From positions 43,218 through 107,217 of the forward strand of contig CAINMU010000010.1 of the NCBI GenBank assembly GCA_903850885.1: 64,000 bases of DNA. The letters run 5' to 3'. The stretch is from an uncultured Opitutia bacterium. Lineage in GTDB: Bacteria > Verrucomicrobiota > Verrucomicrobiia > Opitutales > UBA953. A model generated the notes under the pieces. The model saw only the letters and a program-made list of their open reading frames with translations, searched no databases and was not told the DNA's origin. This document shows positions 49,351-61,449 of this stretch, piece by piece. How positions within the stretch are numbered: the first letter of the stretch is position 1; each line of letters opens with the position of its first letter. Both the position numbers and the translations under genes were made by a program.

Positions 49351-51588
49351 TTAACGAGGTAAGCCTAAGGTATTTATGAAAAATTGCATTCTTTTCTCGC
49401 GCATGGGATCCGTTTCGCCGGCCCCATGATTAGCGCCAGGCACAACCTCCAGCTGAAAAAGATCTTTCTTCCCTGCTGCCAATAAAGCATCACGGAAATC
49501 ATACGTACATGTGACATCCACATTAGTGTCCGATTCCCCGACGGTCAGGAAAAGTTTGCCGGTCAGGCGAGACGCATAGGTGGCGCAAGAATTTTCCGAA
49601 TACCACGGACCAAGCGGGTAGCCCAACCATTGCTCGTTCCACCAAAGCTTATCGATGCGATTATCATAACAGCCGCAATCGGCCGCACCCGCTTTATAGA
49701 AATCTCCGAAAAGGAGCATTGCATGGGCGGTATTCTGTCCGCCTGCGGAGCCACCAAAAATACCTACCCTCGAGATATCCATGTTCTTTTCGACCTGGGC
49801 CGCGGCTTTGATCCATTTGATACGATCAGGAAATCCGCCGTCTTTCAGGTTGCGCCAAATTTGCTGCTGGAACTCTTTGCCGCGATTATAAGTACCGCGA
49901 CCGTCCATCTGCACGACATAGAAGCCGCTCAGAGAAGCCTCATAGAAACTTCGGTTAAAGAGACTGAAGTTGTAGGGCGCGAAAGAGCCGTGGGGACCGG
50001 CGTAGATGCGCTCCAAAACTGGGTATTTCTTCTGCGGATCAAAAGGATAGGGGCGAAGAATGACGCCCCAGATGTCGTATTTTCCTTCGCGGTCTTTAGT
50101 GCGAAAGGGGATTAAGGGTTGCCAACTGGTCTTCGCCAACGGCGCCACCGTAGCAGCCTCAAGTTGGACAATAGCGCGGCCATTCTCTCCGCTTCTTAGG
50201 GTAATAACAGGCGGCTGGTTCACCCGCGAGGCCGTATCGATCAGGTAGCGACGGTTCGGTTCGAATTCAACGGAATGATCCGCGTCGCCCGGCGTCAGGT
50301 CGATGACCTTACTCCCGTTAAACGGAGCCTTACAAAAATGCTGTTGGTAAGGGTTTTCGCTGGGCTGGCGACCTAAGGCGACAAAACCGACTTCCTGGGC
50401 CTTGGTATCGACATACTTGACCTGTTTCATCACCCAATTTCCCGAAGTGACGGCATTGAGGGTCGCTCCCGACCTTAGGTCGACGTGATAAAGATGAAGG
50501 AAGCCGCTGCGTTCGGATGCCCATAACGTGCTATTTTCGTCGAGGTCGTAACGAAAACGACTGCCCGAGGTAAAAACAAACTTGGGATCATGCTCGTTGA
50601 GCAACGTTCGCCATTGCTTCGTCGTCACGTCATATTCGATGACACCATGTCCGGTGAAGCCGCGTTCGGTATACTGCGAACGAAGACGGGTCGAATCTGC
50701 CGTCCAATCCAGTCGGCTATTTTCGTACGATCGCGGCAAGACTTCCAGGGAAGGGCGGGGCGATGCTTCCGCCTTGAAAACGGAAAAGACCAGCGGCGTA
50801 CGCTCCAAAATATCATCGCCCGGGCGAGCGTAGGGAACGTTTTTTTTGCTTTTGGTGAGCGAATTGACCACGTTATACATTCGCGGGGAAGCCACCTGTT
50901 CGCGCCAAAGAGCGAAGTGGGTGCTGTCAGGCGACCATGAAACTGGCCCGACATAGCGATGGGTAGCCTGACCATCGGAGGTCATCACGAGGACATTACT
51001 CGGATGAGCCACCTCGGTTAAAAGAACATTACCCTCCCAGAAAGAAACTTTCCATTTTTCATCCGGGGAAATTTCGGAAAGCTTACCGGAGTTAGCATAA
51101 TTATCCGCAAGAGAAGAACGGCTGCGATTGGAATTCGCATTAGCTCGGGCGGACGCCGTGGCCAAGACTTTGCTTGGAGTAACCCGCCCATCCAACTCAA
51201 CGGTCCAAGACTGTTTTTCCCCGACAAGAATGATTCGGCCATCATCCAACGGCTCGATATACCTGAATGGTAGGTTTCGAGGAGAGACCCTTTGGTTCAA
51301 TACGAGCGAAAGTTGATCAACTAATTTGACCTGATCATACGCCGGGCGCACCTGGCCTTTGCCGCAATCGACGAGCTTCCATGTCATACGGCCCTCAGCA
51401 TCCGCAACGGCATAGACCATTCTTTGTCCGTTCGCGGACCATTTAACGTTCTGGAGTCGAACGATGGGGGCCAGCCTTCCCCAGGTATCCATTTGTTTTG
51501 ACCAATCGCTGACCAAAGTTGTCTGACCGAAGACCAGAAGCGGAGAGAGCAACAGGAAACGAAGCAGCATGCATGCATTCCAAGCCAA
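49351..51588 (-). CDS. S9-family prolyl oligopeptidase / dipeptidyl peptidase IV-like exported serine peptidase
   Basis: N-terminal signal-like MLLRFLLLSPLLVFGQT, beta-propeller region, catalytic VGIFGGSAGGQNTAHAML, ESDTNVDVTCTYDFRDAL, VPGANHGAGE. Confidence 0.9.
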   Translation of the reverse strand: MAWNACMLLRFLLLSPLLVFGQTTLVSDWSKQMDTWGRLAPIVRLQNVKWSANGQRMVYAVADAEGRMTWKLVDCGKGQVRPAYDQVKLVDQLSLVLNQRVSPRNLPFRYIEPLDDGRIILVGEKQSWTVELDGRVTPSKVLATASARANANSNRSRSSLADNYANSGKLSEISPDEKWKVSFWEGNVLLTEVAHPSNVLVMTSDGQATHRYVGPVSWSPDSTHFALWREQVASPRMYNVVNSLTKSKKNVPYARPGDDILERTPLVFSVFKAEASPRPSLEVLPRSYENSRLDWTADSTRLRSQYTERGFTGHGVIEYDVTTKQWRTLLNEHDPKFVFTSGSRFRYDLDENSTLWASERSGFLHLYHVDLRSGATLNAVTSGNWVMKQVKYVDTKAQEVGFVALGRQPSENPYQQHFCKAPFNGSKVIDLTPGDADHSVEFEPNRRYLIDTASRVNQPPVITLRSGENGRAIVQLEAATVAPLAKTSWQPLIPFRTKDREGKYDIWGVILRPYPFDPQKKYPVLERIYAGPHGSFAPYNFSLFNRSFYEASLSGFYVVQMDGRGTYNRGKEFQQQIWRNLKDGGFPDRIKWIKAAAQVEKNMDISRVGIFGGSAGGQNTAHAMLLFGDFYKAGAADCGCYDNRIDKLWWNEQWLGYPLGPWYSENSCATYASRLTGKLFLTVGESDTNVDVTCTYDFRDALLAAGKKDLFQLEVVPGANHGAGETDPMREKRMQFFINTLGLPR

Positions 51589-51615
51589 TGACTGGAAGAC
51601 TCAACCCCACATTGG

Positions 51616-54600
51616 CTATTTTTTGACTTTATCCGACTTGGTTTTAGGTGTTTTAGGCTTCAATCCCGAAAGGTAGGCCACGACATCGCGAATTTCTTCT
51701 GGGGCAAGAATCCCGAGCATAGGGGGCATCATGGAAATGGGCGGGGTGCGCGAGGCAATCAGGGTAAGCGATATTTTTTGAATCTTTCCGTCCGTTAGCT
51801 TGAAATCAAGGGTCTTGGAATTTTCCGTCAGCACGCTACCGACAAGAGTAATCCCATCCTTTAGTACGATGGTCCCGATACCAAAACCTTGGACTATTTT
51901 GGCGGAAGGTTCGACCAATGATTCAGCGATTTCATCCTTGGTTCGTTGCAGGCCTACCTGGCGGAGGCTAGGTCCGACCTCACTGCCCTCATCTGATTCG
52001 ACACGATGACAAGCGATGCAGTTGGCACCTAGGTGTCCATTGATCAGGGCTTTTCCGCGGCTCGCATCGCCCCCGTCGGTCAGGAACTCATAAGGAATCT
52101 CGGGTGATGCCATCTTCAGGCCACCTTTTGGCCCGGCTTCGACATATTTTTGGAGCAACTTGTGGACTTCCGACGAGGTCGCTTGTCGGGCAAGCGTATA
52201 CACATCGAGCTTCAATCCAGAATCCAATTTTCGGGCGACCAGCCGGGTGACAAGTTCTTGGATAAGCTTGGAAGATTCGGGATCATTTCTCCCCCGAAGT
52301 AACGTCACCATGGCTTGCTTTTCGGGAATCTTGGCGGATTTCGAATTAATAATTAAGCGAGCCATGGCCATGGCAGCAGAGGCATCACGGACAAAGAGCT
52401 GATTAACGGCTTCGATGCGAACTTCGGAAGGATTACCTTCACCGGCGGCGTTACAAAGAGTACGAATAATGATATCGGGCTTTTCATTTTTTCGGCTCAG
52501 CAATCGCAGACCCTGAAGTCGGACGCTTGGGGCGGCTTTAAGGTCTGCGGCGAGGGCGAGCAGGACAGGGAAGGGGAGGTCTAATTCATATTTGACCATC
52601 AATTCGAGCACAGCGGCGCGTTCATCGGATTTCTGAAGGCCAAGAAGTTCATCTTGGTGAGTCTGTAAGAGCCGTCCGATTTCAATTTTATCACGTGGCA
52701 AGTATTTCTTGGCCGTACCGTCAACGCGATCAAGCATGGGAGGCTGATCGAACACAATAAGCGCCTGCAAGGCTTCCATGCGCAGGGGCGCGCCAGCGGG
52801 TTGCGCCAAGGTCCACTCAAGCAAGCGGACTAAAGCAACGGTATCACCCTGACGCAGGTTGGCGTTGAGCGCACGACGAGCAGTCTGATACGGCAGACCG
52901 GGAGCCATGAAGATTTCGGCAAGCGCGCTACGGGAGGATGGTACGCCCTCATCATCATGTATCGCCCGGGCGGCTTCATTGACCACATCAGGATTAATAT
53001 GATGCAAAAGTTTTCCGAGTAGCGGTGACTTCTGACGTACCAGCCCTAGGGTCGCAAAAACAGCTTCCGCACCTGACTTAGTCTGGGCAATAGCGAGAAG
53101 ACCATCAGCCGATTGAGTACCCGCGATGCCAGTGACAAGACCGTGGCGCAACCAAGGCAAGCGCAGGTCGGCTTCCGCGTCGTGGATAAATGTGTCGAAC
53201 GAAACCTGACCGCCCATTTTACCAAGGGTGAGGCCGGCCTGAGTCCGGACGCGTAAATCTGACTGACCCAGCTGTCTTCCAACTGATGCGATGAGTGATG
53301 GGTCCGCCTTAGCTTCGCTTAACACCTTGAGCGCCTGCACCCGAATCTCGAGATCCGCGTCTTCAAGCAAGGACAACGAAGCGGAGACATCGGCCACCTT
53401 GCCGTGGCGGACGCCCATCCCATATCCCCAGATTGCATGGATGCGGGCGAAACGGCTAGCTTGAGGGTTTTTCGCGACGGTGAGCATCTCAGCCCAAGCA
53501 CCCAGTCGATCCAAGCGTATCGAGGCATTGACCCGAACGCGTTGATCGCGATGACCGAGCAAACCAAGAAGTTCGGCTTGGGGAATCGAGACTGAAAATG
53601 GCTTGGAAAGAAAGGCCTCGGATGACGTATCGACATTAGGAGCGACATCGAATCGCCAGACCGCGCCTTTGCCGTCAAGCGGGTATCCACCTATCCAATC
53701 AGCGAAATAAGCTTTACCATCAACGCCCCAGGCCATGCCGATACCCATGATACCGCTACTTATCGTCCGGAGATTTGTCTGCCGAAAAGAATCCTGCTCA
53801 GGCTCCAAGGTAAAGGCGTCCATCTTTCCCTTAGGAAATTGATCGAGGAAGAAGTGACCGCGTAGCTCTCCGTCGAGGGCGTGACCTGGTTCGTGAAGGA
53901 AGCCGGCTGGCCCGTCGGAATAATTGGCGATGGGCGGCGTGATGTAGAGCGGCTGATCCGTCGCTCCCTTCGGCATCCACATGTTTTCCGTTATCCAACG
54001 GCTCTGCAGTTTCATGTACTGGTTCTGGCATCGCCAGCCAGAGTCGGAACCTTCCAGCAAGTAGACGAGACGCTCCCGCTCCTTCGGTTGATCCGAATCG
54101 TTGTCCACGCCGATGACGTTACCGTAATCATCAAACGCTATTTCTTGGATGTTACGTACGCCGTGGGCGAAGACCTCGAAGTTTGCGCCGTCGGGTTCGC
54201 AACGCAGCACGGCACCGCGATGGGGGTAATAGAACTTTTTACCTTCCTTACTGGTGACGTTCAGACCCTTGTCGCCAATGCTCCAATAGATACGTCCGTC
54301 TGGGCCGAGGCGAAGTCCATGCATATCATGCCCGGCGTAGGCGATATGGCCGCCGAAGCCCGTAGCGACGAGTTCTTTGATGTCGGCGACACCGTCGCCA
54401 TCGTTATCCTTCAGTCGCCAGACGTCTGGGATAGCGGTGACGTAGACCCAACCGTCAAAATACATCACGCCGGCGGCGATGCCGGAGATGGGCGAGTTGA
54501 AGCCGTCCGCGAAGACCGTGATCTTATCGGCGATTCCATCATGATCCGTATCGGTCAGCTTATAAATGGATTCCTTTGGAAATGTCAGGTCCTTCCAATC

Positions 54601-54927
54601 GATCGAGCCGTCCTTGTTATGATCTTTGAGTCCACCGCGCGGCGCTTTCAGATTTCCGGGAGCCAGTTCACGCTGATAGAACGCTAGTTTCTCTTCTGGT
54701 GAAGTCAGACCGACATCGTCAGGGATCCACAGTGCATGTTCGCGAATATCGAGGTCGGCTGCTTTACGTCGTGTGGTCGATGAGACATAGACATTGCCTG
54801 CCTCGTCGACCGTGAGGGCGACGGGATCAGGTACGTTGAGATCACCGGACCACCGGACGGGTTTTATCTCTGCGCCGATGCCGGCAATCGTAACGACGAA
54901 GATCGTAACAGATGGAGCCCAGCGCAT
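51616..54927 (-). CDS. PVC-type propeller/HEAT-repeat protein with C-terminal cytochrome c domain
   Basis: 1103 aa: exported N-terminus, glucose-dehydrogenase-like propeller (DHDGIADKITVFADGFNSPISGIA, VTAIPDVWRLKDNDGDGVADIKELVATGFGG), HEAT-like helices, haem motif CIACH in GANCIACHRVESDEGSEVGPSLRQVG. Confidence 0.88.
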   Translation of the reverse strand: MRWAPSVTIFVVTIAGIGAEIKPVRWSGDLNVPDPVALTVDEAGNVYVSSTTRRKAADLDIREHALWIPDDVGLTSPEEKLAFYQRELAPGNLKAPRGGLKDHNKDGSIDWKDLTFPKESIYKLTDTDHDGIADKITVFADGFNSPISGIAAGVMYFDGWVYVTAIPDVWRLKDNDGDGVADIKELVATGFGGHIAYAGHDMHGLRLGPDGRIYWSIGDKGLNVTSKEGKKFYYPHRGAVLRCEPDGANFEVFAHGVRNIQEIAFDDYGNVIGVDNDSDQPKERERLVYLLEGSDSGWRCQNQYMKLQSRWITENMWMPKGATDQPLYITPPIANYSDGPAGFLHEPGHALDGELRGHFFLDQFPKGKMDAFTLEPEQDSFRQTNLRTISSGIMGIGMAWGVDGKAYFADWIGGYPLDGKGAVWRFDVAPNVDTSSEAFLSKPFSVSIPQAELLGLLGHRDQRVRVNASIRLDRLGAWAEMLTVAKNPQASRFARIHAIWGYGMGVRHGKVADVSASLSLLEDADLEIRVQALKVLSEAKADPSLIASVGRQLGQSDLRVRTQAGLTLGKMGGQVSFDTFIHDAEADLRLPWLRHGLVTGIAGTQSADGLLAIAQTKSGAEAVFATLGLVRQKSPLLGKLLHHINPDVVNEAARAIHDDEGVPSSRSALAEIFMAPGLPYQTARRALNANLRQGDTVALVRLLEWTLAQPAGAPLRMEALQALIVFDQPPMLDRVDGTAKKYLPRDKIEIGRLLQTHQDELLGLQKSDERAAVLELMVKYELDLPFPVLLALAADLKAAPSVRLQGLRLLSRKNEKPDIIIRTLCNAAGEGNPSEVRIEAVNQLFVRDASAAMAMARLIINSKSAKIPEKQAMVTLLRGRNDPESSKLIQELVTRLVARKLDSGLKLDVYTLARQATSSEVHKLLQKYVEAGPKGGLKMASPEIPYEFLTDGGDASRGKALINGHLGANCIACHRVESDEGSEVGPSLRQVGLQRTKDEIAESLVEPSAKIVQGFGIGTIVLKDGITLVGSVLTENSKTLDFKLTDGKIQKISLTLIASRTPPISMMPPMLGILAPEEIRDVVAYLSGLKPKTPKTKSDKVKK

Positions 54928-54932
54928 TTTAA

Positions 54933-55605
54933 TTAGCCAATAAGGATGAGATAAAGTTCCTTCGGTCCATGGGCACCAAGGACCAGGATTCGTTCGATAT
55001 CGCCGGTGCGACTAGGTCCGGTGATGAAAGACAGCATACTTGGCATCTGGTCACCATGGCGGGCCTTAGCCAAGGCCAAGGCGGCGCCGAGATCTGGGAC
55101 GATCTGGGAGCTTTCTGCAACGACAACGTGGACGTGGGGAAGGATGGAAAGGGCGCGTCCGCCAGAACTAGCACTGGAGACGAGGATGGAGCCGAGTTGC
55201 GCGACAATGGATTCGCAAGTGGTGATACCGGCATCGCAACCTTCCAGACGCTGCTTGTCGAAAGAGGTATCCGCTTCCCAAGTTTCGCAAGTCAGAGCGG
55301 CGACGACAGGACGGAGCAAGTCATGGCCGTGGTAGGCGACTTTTTTCCAGTTCTTAGAAGCGGAGAGTTCGGCGACAGCCTTGGCGGCAGAGGCGTGATC
55401 CGGTACGCGGATGAGTACGGCTTTCAGCTTGGCCAATTGCTCGGCGAGGATGGTCAGGCTGTCTTCGGCGGTCTCGCCGCCGTCCGGTAGCCAAGGCTTG
55501 GCCACGGTGGAGGTCTTACCGGCGGCGCCGTCTCCCTTGAGGTGCGGCTTCGGGGCCTTGACCTTGAGCGCCTCGCGGATGCGGGCGAAGATATCAGAGC
55601 GAGCG

Positions 55606-55613
<8 letters not shown>
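54933..55613 (-). CDS. lutC: LUD-domain lactate utilization protein LutC
   Basis: Position directly after lutB; ARSDIFARIREALKV N-terminus and LSFITGPSRTGDIERILVLGAHGPKELYLILI C-terminus typical of LUD proteins. Confidence 0.9.
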
Positions 55614-56994
<1,381 letters not shown>

Positions 56995-56996
56995 GA

Positions 56997-57716
56997 TCAG
57001 GCGTCGTTGGCCAGAACTTCGGCGATGTGCAATGGGAGGATCGGCTTACCCTCGCGAGAGAGCCAGCCGCCAATCTGCAGAAGACAAGAGGGGTCCGCGG
57101 AAACCACGTAATCGGCACCCGTCCGGGCCAGGGCGCCGCCTTTGACTTGGGCCATGGCGGTCGAGATCATCGGGAACTTGGCGGAGAAGAGCCCGCCAAA
57201 CCCGCAACAGGTCTCGCCTTCTTCGGCCTCGATGAATTCCAGACCTTTGACCGCCCTCAGCAATTGCCGCGGTTCTTCCTTGAGGCGCAGTTCGCGCAAA
57301 GCGTGGCATCCATCATGGTAGGTCACCTTCTTCGCAAACTTCGCGCCAACGTCGGTGACCCCGAGCTTCTTAACCAGGAACTCGGAGAACTCGAAGGTGC
57401 GCGCAGCCAGGTCATCGGCTTCGGCGGCATGGGGCGTACCCTTGAGCAGCTCGGGATAGAAGTTGCGCATCATCGCGACGCAAGAGCCCGAGGGGCCGAC
57501 GACGACTTCAGCGCCCCGGAAGACGCCGAGCGCGCGGATGGCACCCTCGCGGGCGACGTCCCACTGTCCGGAATTAAAGGAAGGTTGGCCGCAGCAGGTC
57601 TGGGCCGAGTTGAACTCCACCTGGTGGCCGAGGCGCTTCAATACCTTGGCCGTCGCCATGCCGACCCTGGGGGTCAGCTGGTCGACGAAGCAAGGGACGA
57701 AGAGTGAGACGCGCAC
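56997..57716 (-). CDS. lutA: CCG-domain lactate utilization protein LutA
   Basis: SLFVPCFVDQLTPRVGMA, QTCCGQPSFNSG, YHDGCHALREL, GETCCGFGGLFSAKFP. Confidence 0.95.
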   Translation of the reverse strand: MRVSLFVPCFVDQLTPRVGMATAKVLKRLGHQVEFNSAQTCCGQPSFNSGQWDVAREGAIRALGVFRGAEVVVGPSGSCVAMMRNFYPELLKGTPHAAEADDLAARTFEFSEFLVKKLGVTDVGAKFAKKVTYHDGCHALRELRLKEEPRQLLRAVKGLEFIEAEEGETCCGFGGLFSAKFPMISTAMAQVKGGALARTGADYVVSADPSCLLQIGGWLSREGKPILPLHIAEVLANDA

Positions 57717-57720
57717 GGGA

Positions 57721-59913
57721 TCAGCGCAGGAACGCTTCGTGGAGGCCGCCGTCGACGGTGATGACCTGTCCGGTCGTCTTGCTGAGGCGATTTGTCACGA
57801 GAAGGAAGTAGGCTTCGGCCTGGTCGGCGGGGGTAATGGGGTTCTTGGTCAGGGTGCGATCGGCGTAGAAGCGGGAGAGCTTCGTGGTCAGCGAATCGGT
57901 CGCCTCATCATCGGTGTAGGGAATATTGTACTTCGCAAGCGAAGCGATCACTCGGTCGCGCGGGAACATTGCCGACCCCTGGACGACGGTGGCCGGCGCC
58001 ACGCCGTTGACACGGATCAGAGGCGAGAGCTCCATGGCCATCTCGCGGACGAGGTGATTGGCAGCAGCCTTCGAGGTATCGTAGGCGACGGAACCCTTCT
58101 TGGCCACGGCAGCATTAGCGCTCGTGGTCAGCACCAGATTGCCCCGGAGTCCTTGTTCCTTCCAGGTCTTGAAGGCTTCGTCAGCGACCAGGTAGCTTCC
58201 GGTAACATTAAGGGCGAAAGTCAGCGCCCACTTATCGTCAGGAATATGTCCGGTGGTATCCGGCGAGACGAAAATACCCGCGGTGACGCAGATGGAGTCG
58301 AAGCCACCGTAGGCGAGCGCGACTTGGTCGAGCATCACGCGGATGGAGGCGCGTTCGAGGATGTCGCCCGAAAGACCGATGGCGGGACCGCAATTCGAAA
58401 GACCCGTGCCGGCGACGCCGATACCCGATCCAATCTTGTCGGTGATTTCCTTAGCGGTGGCCTGGGCAGCCTCGACGTTCTTGTCGACGCAGACGATATG
58501 GGCACCTTCCTTGACCAGACGATGGGCGGTTTCCTTACCGATGCCTGAACCGGCACCGACGACGATGATTACCTGACGGGCGAGTTCTTTCTCGGCGGGC
58601 ATCCGCTTGAGTTTGGCTTCTTCGAGCAACCAATATTCGATGTCGAAGGCTTCTTGCTGGGGCAGGGCGATATACTCGTCGATGGCCTCGGCGCCGCGCA
58701 TGACTTCGACGGCACAATTATAAAACTCAGCGGTGACGCGAGATTCGGACTTATCCTTACCCCAGGCAATCATGCCCAATCCAGGAATGAGCACGACGGT
58801 CGGGTTCGGATCGCGCATGGCGGGCGAGTTCGGGCGTTTGCAGGCGGCGTAATAAGCAGCGTAGTCTTTGCGATACTGCGCTAAGGCAGCCGTCAGCTTA
58901 GACTTAAGCGCCGCGACGTCTTCGGCCTGAGGATTCCAATTCACATACAGTGGCTTGATCTTGGTGCGGAGGAAATGGTCCGGACAAGAGGTCCCGAGTT
59001 CGGCAAGACGAGGCGCGTCCTTGGAATTGACGAAACGGAGGATTTTTTCGTCATCTTGGATCGTGCCGATGAAACGCTTTTCCTGGGAGACTTGACCTCG
59101 AAGCCAGGGGAGAATCGCGGCGAAAGCGGCCTGGCGTTTTTCCGTATCGAGTGTCTGAAAAAGGGTTCCGCCGAAAGCCTTGGCATCCCCGCCCTTAGCT
59201 TGGAATTTTGCATCGATGTAGGCGCCGGCCTGTTCGATCATCGCCAGCGTCAGCTCGTAACAAGCCTTGTCGTCGTCTGCCCATGAAATGAAACCATGCT
59301 GGCCCATCATGATCGCACGGATGTCCGGCTGCTGCTTGGCGATATCCTGCATGGCCAAGCCTAATTCAAAGCCTGGGCGCATCCATTTGACGTAGGCCAT
59401 CTTGCCGGCAAAAATTTGCTGCGTTAGGGCGGCGCAGTTCTTCGAGGCGGCAATCGAGATGATCGCATTAGGATGCATGTGGTCGACATGCATGCCGGGA
59501 AGGAAACTGTGCAGAGGCGTGTCGATGGACGATGCCCGCGGATTCAGATTGAACGTGGTGTGGTTATACATCCCGACCATGTCATCTTCGGCTTGGGACT
59601 TGAGGCCCTTGTCCGTCCGGGCGGCATAGGAGGCCTGGAGGCCCATCAGCTTATCTTGGTAAAGCGACGAGAAGTTCTCGCGATTACTGGTACGGAGGTC
59701 GCCACCGGAGCCCTTAACCCAGAGGACCTGGGTATCGCGCCCGGTGAGGGGGTCTTTCTCGAGGATCTTAGAGGAGGTATTGCCGCCGCCGGTGTTCGTG
59801 ATGCGCTGGTCCGCTCCAAGTTTATTGGAGCGATAGACCAGACGGCCGACCGGATCGAGCTTCGCGGCTTCGGCATCGTTCCAGAGATTTGAGACGTACT
59901 TATAGTTGGACAT
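57721..59913 (-). CDS. Bifunctional rhamnulose-1-phosphate aldolase / short-chain (lactaldehyde) dehydrogenase
   Basis: N-terminal class II aldolase (ITNTGGGNTSSK, VDHMHPNAIISIAA, MMGQHGFISWADD); C-terminal SDR (IIVVGAGSGIGKETAHRLVKEGA, YDTSKAAANHLVREMAMEL). Confidence 0.92.
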   Translation of the reverse strand: MSNYKYVSNLWNDAEAAKLDPVGRLVYRSNKLGADQRITNTGGGNTSSKILEKDPLTGRDTQVLWVKGSGGDLRTSNRENFSSLYQDKLMGLQASYAARTDKGLKSQAEDDMVGMYNHTTFNLNPRASSIDTPLHSFLPGMHVDHMHPNAIISIAASKNCAALTQQIFAGKMAYVKWMRPGFELGLAMQDIAKQQPDIRAIMMGQHGFISWADDDKACYELTLAMIEQAGAYIDAKFQAKGGDAKAFGGTLFQTLDTEKRQAAFAAILPWLRGQVSQEKRFIGTIQDDEKILRFVNSKDAPRLAELGTSCPDHFLRTKIKPLYVNWNPQAEDVAALKSKLTAALAQYRKDYAAYYAACKRPNSPAMRDPNPTVVLIPGLGMIAWGKDKSESRVTAEFYNCAVEVMRGAEAIDEYIALPQQEAFDIEYWLLEEAKLKRMPAEKELARQVIIVVGAGSGIGKETAHRLVKEGAHIVCVDKNVEAAQATAKEITDKIGSGIGVAGTGLSNCGPAIGLSGDILERASIRVMLDQVALAYGGFDSICVTAGIFVSPDTTGHIPDDKWALTFALNVTGSYLVADEAFKTWKEQGLRGNLVLTTSANAAVAKKGSVAYDTSKAAANHLVREMAMELSPLIRVNGVAPATVVQGSAMFPRDRVIASLAKYNIPYTDDEATDSLTTKLSRFYADRTLTKNPITPADQAEAYFLLVTNRLSKTTGQVITVDGGLHEAFLR

Positions 59914-59952
59914 GGGATTTTACGTGGAAAAGTGGATGTGGATTAAGAGGTT

Positions 59953-61422
59953 TTATGCACTCTTTAAATCATTAAACTTAATTAATGCAGCCGTCCAATC
60001 GGCAGAGGGCTTGGGAGCATAAGTCACTACGTCGAACGACTTTCGAACGATTTGTCGTAAATCATCCAAGTTCGTGACTTCTTTCATCGCAATCGCTTGG
60101 ACTAAAATATTTCCCACCGCCGTGGCTTCGACTGGACCGGCAATAACCGTCCGTCCGGTTGCATCGGCGGTAGCCTGATTTAATAATGCATTACGGCAAC
60201 CGCCGCCGACGATATGGAGGCGTTTCAACTTTCGACCGGTAAGTTGTTCGATGCCGTCCATTTCGATTCGATAAAGCAATGCGAGGGACTCCAAGATACA
60301 GCGGGCAATCTCGCCATGGGACTTCGGCACGGGCTGCTTGGTCTCGCGGCAGAAAGCTTGGACCTTCGCAACCATGTCCCCGCGCTTGGCGAAACGAATA
60401 TCGTCCGGGCGGATCAACGAACGCAACGAAGGGGCTTTCAGCGCGAAATTGACGATCTGACCATAATCCGAGACTTCGCCTTTCTCCATCCACTCCCTTC
60501 GGCACTCTTGGAGCACCCAAAGCCCCACCAGATTCTTCAGGAAGCGGGAGGTACCGCCGAAACCTACTTCGTTCGTGTACTTGGCCTTGCGGACGGTCTC
60601 GTTGACAAGCGGCTTGTCGAGTTCGACGCCGAGGAGCGACCAGGTGCCGGAAGAGAGGTAAGCCCAGTCATCGCCCTTGGTGGCGGGAACAGCGGCAACG
60701 GCCGCAGCGGTGTCGTGCGCGCAGGTGGTGACGACTTCGGTCTTGGCCAAGCCGGTCTCCTTGGCGAGGTACGGCAACATCTTACCCAATTTCACGCCCG
60801 GCTTTACGGCCTTGGGAAAAATATGCTTAGGGATGCCGAGTTTCTTGATGACCGGCCAGGCCCAGTCCCGTTTTCGCGTATCCCAACACTGACTGCCAGA
60901 AATCAAGGTTTCTTCCGCTCGCGCCTTACCCGTCAGCAGCCAGGTAATATAATCGCCGATGAGTAGGAATTTATCTGAAAAATTCAGGATCTCCGGGCGA
61001 TTCAACGCATCATCAAAAAGTTGATACAGGGTGTTGATGGAAATTGAAGCAATACCCGTGCCTTCGAAGATTTCCCGCTGCGAAAAACGCTTCATCGCGT
61101 TTTCATAAGATTTGAAACTTCTTTCGTCGCGATAAGTGAAAGGCAAAGAGAGCAACGGACCATCTCCCTTGAGCAACACGTAGTCCACGCCCCAGGAATC
61201 GCAGGCGACCGACTTGATCGGTCCGAATTTAGACCCCTTGGCCAAGCCGATGCGGATTTCGCGAAAGATACGAATGATATCCCATCGGAGGGTGCCATTA
61301 GCCGTAATGGCCCCGTTAGAGAAACGATGGATTTCCTTCATCTTAAACTTACCGGATTTCAAGGTCCCGAGGATGATACGACCGGATTCGGCTCCGAGAT
61401 CAATGGCGAGGTAATTGGACAT
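59953..61422 (-). CDS. rhaB: Rhamnulokinase-family sugar kinase (FGGY)
   Basis: YLAIDLGAESGRIILGTL, DSWGVDYVLL, TCAHDTAAAVAAVP, YLSSGTWSLLGVELDKP, LHIVGGGCRNALLNQATADATG. Confidence 0.92.
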   Translation of the reverse strand: MSNYLAIDLGAESGRIILGTLKSGKFKMKEIHRFSNGAITANGTLRWDIIRIFREIRIGLAKGSKFGPIKSVACDSWGVDYVLLKGDGPLLSLPFTYRDERSFKSYENAMKRFSQREIFEGTGIASISINTLYQLFDDALNRPEILNFSDKFLLIGDYITWLLTGKARAEETLISGSQCWDTRKRDWAWPVIKKLGIPKHIFPKAVKPGVKLGKMLPYLAKETGLAKTEVVTTCAHDTAAAVAAVPATKGDDWAYLSSGTWSLLGVELDKPLVNETVRKAKYTNEVGFGGTSRFLKNLVGLWVLQECRREWMEKGEVSDYGQIVNFALKAPSLRSLIRPDDIRFAKRGDMVAKVQAFCRETKQPVPKSHGEIARCILESLALLYRIEMDGIEQLTGRKLKRLHIVGGGCRNALLNQATADATGRTVIAGPVEATAVGNILVQAIAMKEVTNLDDLRQIVRKSFDVVTYAPKPSADWTAALIKFNDLKSA

Positions 61423-61449
61423 AGGGAAAGAGGGGAGGGGGTCAAAGGA

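Noticed and set aside
53881-54687. 268-aa plus-strand ORF opposite the PVC cytochrome c protein
   Set aside because: Antisense to a long coherent ORF; no independent support.
57463-58548. 361-aa plus-strand ORF opposite lutA and the fused aldolase/SDR
   Set aside because: Shadow ORF; the opposite strand encodes clear enzyme motifs throughout.
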